In this document: one piece after another, positions 1 through 32,800 of the stretch
How the letters are laid out: each line of letters starts with the position of its first letter
Numbering within the stretch: the first letter of the stretch is position 1
Assembly: GCF_949987535.1 (NCBI RefSeq)
Contig: NC_080079.1
Location: 50,827,000 to 50,890,999 of the forward strand
DNA: 64,000 bases
Reading direction: 5' to 3'
From: Balaenoptera acutorostrata
Taxonomy: Eukaryota > Chordata > Mammalia > Artiodactyla > Balaenopteridae
Translations under genes and position numbers: made by a program
Notes under the pieces: generated by a model
The model's input: the letters and a program-made list of their open reading frames with translations, nothing else
Told to the model about the DNA's origin: nothing
Databases searched by the model: none

Positions 1-1581
1 CAATAACTTCACAGAGCCTGCAAATGTTCCAGGGAAAATATGAAAGACAACGGTTCCCTGTAATCTACCTCCACCAGTACCCTTCCACCTTCTAAACAGT
101 GTCTGGTTACTGAGATGCGAACTTAGAGTGACTGGCGGGAGAAACATAAAGTAACCAGAAGGACTGAGACGGGGTGACGGCGGCTGGAAAAAAAGTGCAG
201 GCCCCTGCTGGCTTCCTGATGGAAGGGACCTGGAGATTTTTAAGCGGTTTGCTATGGGGTATGTGCTGTAAAGCCCCTCCATCAAATCTTCAGTAAAGAC
301 CACATTGCCCACTGGAGCATCTCTGTGAGTGGCTCCGAAGAGGAGGTGAGACAAACACAGAAATGGTGCAGGAGCAGAGGAGCACAGGATGGGGAGAGCT
401 GACAGCTTAGTCACGCTTCAAATAGCTCCATACTACCCTTTGCACTAAATCACCATCTCATTTCAGGCTTTTTACAGACACACTGCAGGCACCGACAGGT
501 TAAGAACCACCACTGGAACCGCATGCCACTGTTAGCAGGCCAGGGAGGACCACACTTCAGGATTGGATGCCCCAGCCAAAGAGTGGGAGCAACTTCAGTT
601 GTCAGAAATAGAGGTTCGAAAAGAAAATCCACATCAACTCAAGCTGATCCCAGAGTCCCACTCTCCACACAGTCCTGTGGCCACTACACACTGGTTAGCA
701 AGAACAGAAAGCTTGGCCCAGGGTGGAAAGGCACCTCTGGGCCCCAGCCTCTCACACGGAGGCCACCACAGGATGTGCTGGCCCAAGGCAGACTCTCCCA
801 GGAAGGACATGCAGATGACATATTTGCTTCCAGAAGTGTAAGCACAATCACACTGGGCCTCATGCCTCCCCATGGAAGGCCCTAGTGGGTTCCAATGGGT
901 TCCAGGGCAGTGTGCCCCCCTCATGCACAGGGCCATGAGCACCTGACAGGCCAAAGGTGTCAGGCCAGTGGCTGGGGCCTTAGGCCTGCCACCATCGGGG
1001 AGACCATACTCAGAGACACCTAGCCCTGCACAAGCCACTCCTCATACCCAGGGCTTTGCTTCCTTGCAGCAGCTGTAGTGCTTTGAGCAATTTGTGGAAC
1101 TGATACCTCAACATGGGTCTGGACAGGTGAGTCCAAGGGTCAGTCGCCCCCGCCCAGCACGGCCCTCCACGTGCCTGCTTCCCAGTGCCTACCCTTCAGA
1201 CTCACAGGGGACAGGCCCTGAGATGAGTGGGCAGGCCAGGCAGCCGGCCCGGTGCCTCACAGGGAGAGATGCCCTCATTCTCAACAGCCCAGCAAAGGCC
1301 AAAGCAGCCCTGCCCGCTGCCCAGGGACAGAGCCGGGAGAGCCCAGAGTCCTCGTTCGTGCAGCCCGGGCCCAGGGGATAGAGACTCAGCTCTAGGCACC
1401 CACCTCACTGACCCGGGATGCACGCCCCAAGCCAGCATCTGCCGGAGCCCTTCAGGGGTTGGGAATTTCCAAATGCATTAACTTGAGACGTTCCTTCCAT
1501 GAGTCGTTTGACCTAGGGGCTGCCCTGGGAGGGATGGGATTAGAACGGGCAAGGCCACAGAGCCTGAGTCCAGGCACTTAC
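1..1581 (-). other. LDB3: LDB3 intron after the 37-nt exon (partial)
   Basis: No coding exon recognised. I looked for the short-isoform terminal exon and the proline-rich exon of LDB3 and found neither, so these should lie beyond position 1. The open frames here are not supported by splice sites or family similarity. Confidence 0.6.
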
Positions 1582-24046
<22,465 letters not shown>

Positions 24047-24129
24047 TCACGCACCCTGCCTCCCCAGCCCGTACCTCGGCCCCTGCCCCCGACCCCCGGC
24101 CTTGCCTGCTCCGTCCCTTTCTGCCTGGC

Positions 24130-24440
24130 CGGGCTGTGTGCAGCTCCTGAGAGGCTCCTAAGAATAGCTGGGAACGAATGCCATCGACACTGATATCTGC
24201 CCTCCACTGCGCCCATAAATGGATTGTAACCCTACACTGTGCCCGCCCGCCCTCCGCCTCCCAGCGGGTCCACTGTGACTCACAAGGCTAATATAGCCCC
24301 TGGGGAGGGGTGTCCGGCACCCAGCACCCCCCAGGGGGCAGGAGAGGGGCCTGGACAGGTTAGTGATAATGCTCTGCACCCCCTGCTCTCCTCTCCTTGC
24401 TCCCTCCGCCCTCTGGAGAGCCCAGACTGCCCAGCTGCCC
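24130..24440 (-). promoter_or_regulatory. LDB3: Presumed LDB3 promoter region with muscle-type elements
   Basis: Just upstream of the start exon lie a perfect CArG box CCATAAATGG (24213-24222), an AT-core CTATATTAG on the minus strand (24288-24296; TATA-like or MEF2-like, one base short of the MEF2 consensus) and an E-box CAGCTG (24432-24437). In human the LDB3 start exon is also very near the gene start, which supports a promoter here. The non-coding first exon and start site could not be fixed. A possible donor GAG|GTACGG at 24075 would leave an intron of only about 65 nt. Confidence 0.5.
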
Positions 24441-26310
24441 TCTCTGCCTGGCTGTACCCACCCCCTTGCCCAGAAGACCGTGGCTGAGCTCCCTTGGCCA
24501 GGGGCTTTGTGACTTGGGTCTTTGCTGCCCTGTGTTCCCCGGTGAGGGCCCTGAAGTTGCCTCTTATCCTCATGGTGGCCCAAGATAAGGGATAACTTCA
24601 GGGCCCAGAATTGTCCAACCGTAAAAACAATCATAATAATAGCAGTAGCTCTGGGCATGGCCAAGCTCAGCTCTGAGCCCTTCACACCATTATCTCCTCA
24701 GCTTCTGAGAGGCTGCCACTTGTCCCGCTCAGAGAGGTTAAGTAACTTTCCCAAGGGCACACAGGTAGTAGACCCAAGCCATACTGGAGTCTGAGCTCAT
24801 TCCTATGGGGGCTCGTGCCAGATAACGGGCTGCAGGTGGTGGCAGGCACCTCCTGATACCCAAAGCTGGCAGTGGGGGGCCCCTGCCTGCACCCTCAGCG
24901 CAGGGTCTGAAAGCAGGTCTGGGGCAGGCCCCCACCCTCCAGACCCTCTGGGGCCCAGCAGTTATTCCTGGCTCTCCTGTCTCATTTGTGCTCTGAAAAC
25001 TTGACAGCAGCATGGAAAGCTCCAGCTGCCAGTGTTGCATGCCAGGCCCCAGTGCCCTTTGCACCGGAATGGCAGGGGGCAGGGAGGAGGGGAGGAGAGG
25101 CCATTTGCTCAGCTGCTGGGACAAGGGGCCAGAAGGGGCCGGGAGGGGAAAATGTGTGTGTTGTGGTCAGTCCATAACCCAGAGACAGTATGTTCTGGAT
25201 GGGGGCCTAGGCCCCTCGGGACTCCTGCCAGTGTGGTCTTTGAGCCAAGATACCTCCAGAAGCCCTTCCTCAGAAGAGACCTCAGGCTCTGTGTGGTCTG
25301 GAGGTAGATCAAGGCCCACCCTGCTCAGGAAACTGAGGCTCAGGGAAGGCAACTGGGCCCTCTGTTCTCTGCCCTCCTGGAGGGCTCTGGCCTGAGCTGG
25401 GCCCTGAGGACTCAGTGCTGGCCTGGGTGTGAGAAATTTCCCAGCTGCCAACACCCCACCTCAAACTCTGGGCCTAGCACATACAACATGCATGACAAGG
25501 AGTCCCCACTTCACAGGGGCGTTTGGTAACTTGCCCAAGGTCACAGAAATATCAAGTGGGAAAGCCAGGGAGGGACCTGTGTTCTTTCCCCCACTTCACC
25601 ACCTCCTCTGCCCTGTGTCATGCAGCCCAGCTGTCCTGCCTGCCTAGGTCTGGCGCAGGAGGCCAGCAGCTCACGGCCAGCCCCCCGACCTCCCCCATCG
25701 CATCCCCTGCCCCTCCCCCAGGCCCCATCCCATCCATCCCTGACTCCAGCTTTATCTCCTCTCCAGGGAAGGAGGGTGTTTGTCCTCCCAGGCTGGTGAG
25801 GACCCAGCAGCAGTGCATGACCAGTGTGGGGAAAGGAAGGAGCTGATCCTGCACAGGGATGGGGAACCCTGGGCTAGGCCGTACCTGGAGCTGCAGGCTC
25901 TTTCTCTGGACTCAAGCACCCGCCTGATGCCTGATGCTGCCTCCGGGGAAAGGGAGGGGTAGCAAGAAGGATGCTCTTAAAGGGGAAGGCCAGCCTCCCT
26001 CCATCTGCCTCCCCTGGGAGATCCGAAGCCAGCCAGAGAGCAGCTGGTACTCACAAGCCAGGCGTGAGCTGCTTCCCAGTAACAGCAGCCCATCGGGGAG
26101 TAGGGATGGGAGCAAGCCTGGTCTTTGCCCCTCCTCCACTCTGCTCCCTGCAGTTTGAGATGGGGTTTTAGGAGTGAAAGTCACGAGGTGGGGGACAGAG
26201 GGAGAGGAGGAAGAGAGGCTGCTGTCGGCATCAGAGGCCAGGCCTTGGGTCTCTCTCCCACGGTGGCACCAATAGGTAGAAACTGTGCTTGTTGGAGACC
26301 TTCTCCGCTT
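24441..26310. other. OPN4-LDB3 intergenic interval
   Basis: Short gap between the OPN4 poly(A) signal and the LDB3 promoter region. It has a reverse MIR at 24600-24800, a partial one near 25510-25570, and otherwise unassigned GC-rich sequence. Confidence 0.6.
24600..24800 (-). repeat. MIR fragment
   Basis: ataataatagcagtagct, agagaggttaagtaactttc and ccaagggcacacaggtagta in reverse orientation. Confidence 0.7.
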
Positions 26311-26802
26311 TTTATTTTTCTACATCGTGCCAGAGCCAAACACCCTGGGATGAATTAGACCACTGATTTGAAACAAACCACAGGTGCAGTGTGTGCACTC
26401 GTGTACTTGGTGTGCATGCAAATATGTACACACAGGAGAGTGTGCCCGAAAATGCACATGTGCAGAAGAGGGTGGACCATGGTGGAAATAGCACTCTGGG
26501 GGGAAAGCCAGAGGTGAGTAACGGGTTCCAGAGGGTGAAGGTCTGTGTTCCGGGCTGCAGGAGGGCCTGGGTGCCCACTCTTCAGGCTGAGCCTGGGGCG
26601 CAGGCTCTTGAGCTGAGAAGTGGCTGCAGACCACTTTGCAGAGCAGGAGTTTTGCAGTACAGGGCCACGAATCCAGCACAGCTTGGGTGACAGGGCCACT
26701 TCCAAAGCCCGCAGGCCCACAGGGTAATCCTGGGTCTGTGTGTGTGGGGGGGAGGTGAAGGGGTTGGACATGTCCCAGAAGAAAGACAAACCGATGGGCA
26801 CC
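26311..26802 (-). promoter_or_regulatory. OPN4: OPN4 3' UTR with AATAAA signal
   Basis: From the stop codon the minus strand runs about 490 nt to an AATAAA at 26311-26316, the first canonical signal downstream of the stop. The stretch contains a GT/CA-rich patch near 26395-26440. Cleavage would fall near 26290-26300, inferred only from the signal. Confidence 0.6.
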
Positions 26803-26841
26803 CTACATCCTGGGGTCCAGGCTGGGGAGCAGCCCTTTGGT
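26803..26841 (-). CDS. OPN4: OPN4 coding exon 10 (last 12 residues)
   Basis: A 39-nt coding end (TKGLLPSLDPRM and TAG) behind the acceptor gctttcag. It matches the human C-terminus TKGLIPSQDPRM as I recall it, and phase 0 fits exon 9. It is too short to appear as an open frame of its own and was found by looking for the family C-terminus. Confidence 0.9.
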   Translation of the reverse strand, partial: TKGLLPSLDPRM

Positions 26842-29800
26842 CTGAAAGCAAACAGCAGACATTTGTTTAGCTCAAGGAGTATCCCACTGGGAGTAGTCTC
26901 CCAGGGACCCTCTGTGTTTAGGGGCACCACATGACAGAGGGTGGTTGTGTGGCCAGGTTTTGTCCTGGCTGGGGGCTGGGCCTTCTCCAGGCAATGTCCA
27001 AGGCCACCTTCAGGCCGTCCCTCTGGGATGTCCCCAAGCTCTCAGACTCCTGGGGTCGGGACTGAGCTCTCCTCACCCCCACCATCTGATTCCGCCCTTC
27101 CCTGCAGTCCTCTTCCACATGCTCCGGAGTCTCCTCTCTCCCTGCGGTCTTAAATGTCTCATTCCTTGCCTGTCCTACCGACTTGCTCCCATCTTCTCTC
27201 TGCCGGCTCATTCCACTCAACCTGTCCTTCCCCAGCCACTGCGGGGAGGCCCAGCTAATCTGCTAAGTTGACCAAGCCCCTCAGTGCTCCGCGAAGCCTT
27301 CCAAGGGCTCCCTGTCCCCCAGGCTCGTGACTGGAGACCCCTCACGACAGCACCTAGTGGGCCTCCCCATGGCTCCTACCACCTCCTTCCCCATTCCCTC
27401 CTCCATCCCCACCGCCAGCTCCCAGAGCCCCTTGGCTGCTCCTGGGGTCACAGAGAGACATTCTGTTCTGGGACACCCTGCTATGTTTGTACAGGCTGTT
27501 TGCTCAGCCTGAACCGCCCAATTCCCGCTCCTCGGCCCCATCCTGCCTGGCAATCCCTGCTTTACCTCCACCTTTCCTGGGAGCCCTCGGGGACCTGCCT
27601 CTGCTTTCAGCACCCTGTGTGCTGATACCTCGTTGGCAGTGCTTATCACACGCGTTAGGTGACTGCTGATGTGCTGTCCCTCTTTGCCCAGCGCCCCACC
27701 CCAGCCCAGTATTCTCTCCAGGAGAGGCACAGTGCCTTTCATCATTGCCCGGCCAGCCTGGGGGACGCTGCCGGCCTCTGCCCTGGCCTCTGTGGTCATG
27801 AACAGTTCCCGGGCTCAGGGCTGGGGCACCTGGGGAGTGGTGCTCCCTGAGGTGGGAACGCTGGAAGAGGCAGGGGCCCCACAACTGCCGGGAGCAGCCC
27901 AGGGCTCCCCCTCTCTGGGACAGGCAGGGGAGCAGCCTGGGGGAAGGAAGGCAGGAGAGCGCCTCTGGCCTTCGTCTCGCTGGCTGCCCGAGACAGCCCG
28001 GGAGCTGGGGGTGTGGTGTGGGTGTGAGTGGAGGGGCAGGGTGGGGAGCTGTCAGCTGAGGGGCAGGGCAGCCTCAGGACCTGTGCGCACGGCGTTTCCA
28101 GCGTTCCAGAATATGGCCTTCTCTAATCACCATCAACATTCCGTTCCATAGGCACTTGGGCTGACAGCTGGCCTTCTTTTAATAGCCACAAGTATTCAGG
28201 GCGATACCCTAATCTCAGGGCATTCGCAGTGAGCACATACACCGATTGCAGCCCCACACCCCCAGGTACACCCAGTTTCCAAACACAGAGAGGTACGTGC
28301 CACCCACACTTGGTCACATGCACGGCTTAGAGCAGACACATTAGGGCACACTCAATCCCATGCCCCACGGTGCCACAGGGACAGAATGTGTGTGCCAGGC
28401 ACACGGTCACACACATTTACATACATGACGTACATTCATCATAGTACGGTAGAGCCACCACCACCTGCTATGTACATGCACAGTCAAGGTCACACAAACA
28501 CACACAGACACTCTCAGGCACAGTCACACTCACACCTGCTCAGAACACCTTGGAGTCACGGAGACACCCAGGACCCCCAGGTGAGCAAGGGAAAGCTGGG
28601 AGGTGCAGGGAGGTGGTGATTCCCAGAGGGCATTGGGCCTGCTCCCCTTTCCCGGCCGCTCCCTGGGCTGCTTGCTCCTTATCCCCTCCCTTTTATAGAT
28701 TGGCAGGTGCCGGGCCCAGTTACCTTTCCGGGAGCCTCTGCTTCCTGTCCCTGGGACTTGGGAGGGGCCTTGGCTTCCACATCCTCCGGACCCTGACCGC
28801 AGGGGGACCATCCACTCACTTGCTGGGCAGTCCCCCAAGCAGCTGTTGCCTCCGTGTCTGTCCAGCCCTGGGGGAGTGGGAGAGTCCCTGTGAGGTGAGG
28901 GGGACATTCTGCATCCCTGCTTCTGCCCCCACCCTGACCAGGCCTTTCTCCATCCTCTCTACACTTATTCACTGGGGTGAAGCCCACAACACTGTTTGCA
29001 GGGTTGCTGGTCACCAAACCCTTGCAAACTGTGCGTGCATGTGCTGGGATGTGTGTGTGTCTGTGTGTGTGTGTGTGTGCTTGTGTGCTTTCTTAAGCAT
29101 GTAGGATGGGTATGTCTTCATGAGTATCTAGGCCCTCTTAATGGATAAGATTCACTCCTTGATGTTTACTACATTAGTTCAGAGATGGGTCCTCTGACAG
29201 CTCCTCCCTCAGCCCCTCAACTGAGACCCTCAGGGATGGGGGTAGTGGGAGGAGGTAAGTGGAAGCACTTGGTGAGGCCCAGAGTGGGCCCTGTAGGCAC
29301 AATGATGGAGGAGCTGGGGACAGGGGCTCAGGTCACAGGGAACTCTCCTGGTGACATCAGGGGGCATCAGCGCTCCAGGCCCCAAGTAGGGGCTGGCAGA
29401 CTGGTAGCTCCCATGGCTGACCACAACGGTGGGGTCAGCATCCACGGGCACCCTATCTAGTCTTAGATGTAGGCATGATGATTTTCCCTTTCAGAGGAGG
29501 ACACAGAGGCTCAGAGAGGGTGAGTGACCTGCACAAACTCACACAGTAAGGACTTAAACTCAGGCTTGAACACAGGTCCCCCAACTCCAGAGCCAGTGCC
29601 CCTTCCACTGTATCCTGTGAGCTCCAGGAGGAGGACGCTTAATGCTAAGGATGAAGGGTCCTGATCTAGCTCCTGCCTGTCTCTCTAAAGGCCCATTTAG
29701 GGTCAGAAATGCTAGTCTTTTCAATCTGAGGCTCTAAGGCCCTGGGATAGTGCTGGCATGGAAAAGAGGCTGCCTGGAGTTGGAAGACCCATGTTTAGTC

Positions 29801-32800
29801 CTGGCCCTGCTACTGGGTGACCTTGGGCCAACATGTTGCCTCTCTGACCCCAGTGCCCCTGTCTGGCAGGGAGGATGGTGTGTGGGAATTGGGGGGGTTG
29901 GTGAGGGGCTCTTCCTGCCAGCGTCCCAGGTTCCTGAGGGTCCCTGAGTCTCAGAGGCAGCCCCGCCCAGAGGAAAGGATGGTGAGGTGCCAGTCAGTGA
30001 GGGCCCAGCCTCCTTACCACCTCGCTCTCAGAGCCCAGGGACACGTGGCGCCTCCGTCCAGAGATCCAGCTGAGGTCCGAGGCCTGGCTGCTCAGTGTGG
30101 AGCGGTGGGTGGAGCGGTAGCTGGTGTACAGGCCATTGCGCTGGCCTGACACGCCCAGCAGCACCCCGAGGCAGGGCAGGTGCTGGGCGATGGCCATTCT
30201 GCAAGGACAGCACATCAGGTTAGGGGGATGGACAGACAGACTTGAGGAGATGGGGGTGGATGGACAGACTGATACTGGGCTAATGGGAGTGGACAAAGAG
30301 CCACTGGGGAATTGGGGACGTACAGACATTGGGGTTATGAGGATGGGCAGACAGACACTGGGTCCATGGGCATGGAGGGAGGGCCTTAGGGTGGCAGGTT
30401 CAGCCAGATGCTTGCTTTCAGTTCTCGAGTGGCTGACCTAAGCCACATTTCTGCAAATGGGGACCAAGAACACTCCTGAGCCGCCTCTGAGCTGGATGGG
30501 CTAAGGCCTACAGCTGGCCTCAGCAGGGTGCTGAGTTACTGACACCACCAGGCAAAAGGAAGCACTGAAGGCCCCCTCGTGGAAGAGGCCAGCTGTGCTG
30601 GGATTTTATCAGCAGAGAGCACTCTGGGCCAGAACAAGCCCCAGGCCTCTGCCAGGGCCCCTGAAGTGGAGTGGAGCTCTGCCTGCTGTGATCTCTCCAG
30701 GCTGTCACTGTCTGGGGGCCTCTCTTTGTAGCGAGCAGCACTGCTGATCAGCCATCCTGGCTGCCTTTTGGCCTCAGCTCTGAAAATCCCAGTTAGTATT
30801 GGACACTGCCCAGGGAATTCTGATGTCCCTCCAAGCTGAGCCTCCTAGGAAGCTGTGACAGCAGAGAGGGTCACACCAGCTCCAGATCCCATCCAGTGTC
30901 ACTGGCTGCTCTCAGCTGCTAGAGTTCCCCACCCAATGCATGTACACAAGGGACAGGAAAGATGGCTGGCCTCTGCCCCCATTTATAGGCCCAGGCCCTC
31001 TATGCCCATGAGGGTGGGACTGGGGATCTGGGGCTGGGTTCTGGCAGAGGGCCACACCTGTACTTGGGGTGGGTGATGGCATAAATGATGGGGTTGTAGA
31101 TGGCAGAGGCCTTGGCGATGACAGCTGGCACCGAGTTCATGTAGGGCGTCAGGACATGTGCGTACCTAGGACAGAGAAGCTGTGGTCCCTCTGCCAGCTG
31201 GCCCTCCCTGGGGACTCCACAACCCGCCAGCCCTCTCAGGAACCTTCTTCACAGGCCAACCAAGCCCTGCCAGGGCACAGCCCAGCCTGGTCCAAACCAG
31301 CACGGCCAAGTCATCCCCGGGGGGAGGGACTGCAATGCCAGGGAGAATCCTGATCTGAGGTGAGTGGGAACCCAGGGAGCAGTTGAGGGAGGGGTGCTGA
31401 GAAGATGTGCCAGGTTGGGGGTTTCACCAGGTCCCACTGTCCCTTGGAGCCTGTGCTGCTGGCAGTAAACCCTCCCCACCCCCAATGACTCTGGCCCTCT
31501 GCCCAGCGCTCCCCATGCCCCGCCGAACCCTGATGCCTGCCTCTCCCCTGGCTCCTTGAGAGTGACTGCACAGGAGGGCCCCAGAGGGGACCAGGCTGTT
31601 CCTGCACAAGGAGAAGGTCTCATACCCAAGCACCTGCAAGGACTCATAGTTCTCACTGTCTCAAAGTGCTCCTGAAGTCTGGCCTGCCTCCATGCTGCTG
31701 CAGATAGCAAAGTCCGCAGACTCTAGCCACAAAGGACTAGAGGGCGGGAGGTGAGTAGCACCTTGGCTGTGTGCCCACAGTCTGGGTGAAGAGGAAACCA
31801 GAACCTCAGGGAAAGTTGCATATTCCCAAGGGATCTGGCAGGACCTGGCAGCCCTTGCAGGCCCTCAAGCCAAACCCAGTGTGGCCCAGAACTCCCCCAG
31901 CATGTCTCCTAGTGCCTCCAGGAATGAGACAGGCCTGGCTCCCGTGGGGCACCTCATAGCAGGGGGAGAATAAGTCTGTGAGGCTGGACCTAGGGTGTGA
32001 GGATGGCTGGCTTGGGCTTGGGCTGGGGAGGGAGACGCTGCCCCAGGGTCCCCTTACCCTTCTCCCACCCTTCCAGCCCCTGCCCCAGTCCCTTAGCCAC
32101 TGCTCACCCAGCAAAGCCCATCAGGGCCACAGTGGAGTAGGGGGCCCAGGAGAGCACGAAGAGAAGGATGACCAACAGCTCAATCTTGGCCATTTTCCAC
32201 TCGTTCTGCAGACGCTGCCGTTGCCAGGGGCACTCACCACCGCCCTCGCTGGCCCCGAAAGTCTGGAGAGCTCTAGGAAGCATGCAGAGTCTGGGTCTGA
32301 CACCACTCAGGTTGCAGTGAGTGCCAGGGTCATGGCTACTGTCAGGGAGCCTTCTTGGACCCGGCCATCCCTTCCAGTGCAGGCAGCCCTGACTCCCAGA
32401 AAGTTCCCCAATATATCCAGCCTAAGCTGCCTCCCTGTGCTTCTACCTGTCGTGTCTCCTCTTTCCCCCACACCCCCTGACCAAGGCTGAAGGCCCCCGC
32501 TTCAGAAGACCGTGTCTCCTGAGACTTTTCCAAGCACCCAGGTTGTACTGGCCTTTTGGCACCCCATCCCATAAGCATAGGTACTGAGCTGGTCTCTGCC
32601 CATCTGGGGCTGGGAGTGCCCTGGGGTGTGGGTACAGATGTGAGTCACGGGCATCCCTGGCCAAGGGGCACAGCCCCCCTCCCATGGAGCCCCTCCTTCA
32701 TGCCCAGCTCTTACTGGCCCGTCTCCCGGATGGCCTTGAAGATGAAGATGTAGCAGTAGATGATGACAAGCAGGGGGAGGAAGAACACAAAGCAGAAGAG

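Larger units (their letters stand above)
28868..30017 (-). other. OPN4: OPN4 intron 8
   Basis: Contains a GT microsatellite at 29049-29088 and two MIR fragments: reverse at 29480-29620 and forward near 29770-29870. No exon seen. Confidence 0.75.

Noticed and set aside
1..1581. Short-isoform terminal exon or proline-rich exon of LDB3
   Set aside because: Looked for on the minus strand by expected peptide and not found; probably beyond the window.
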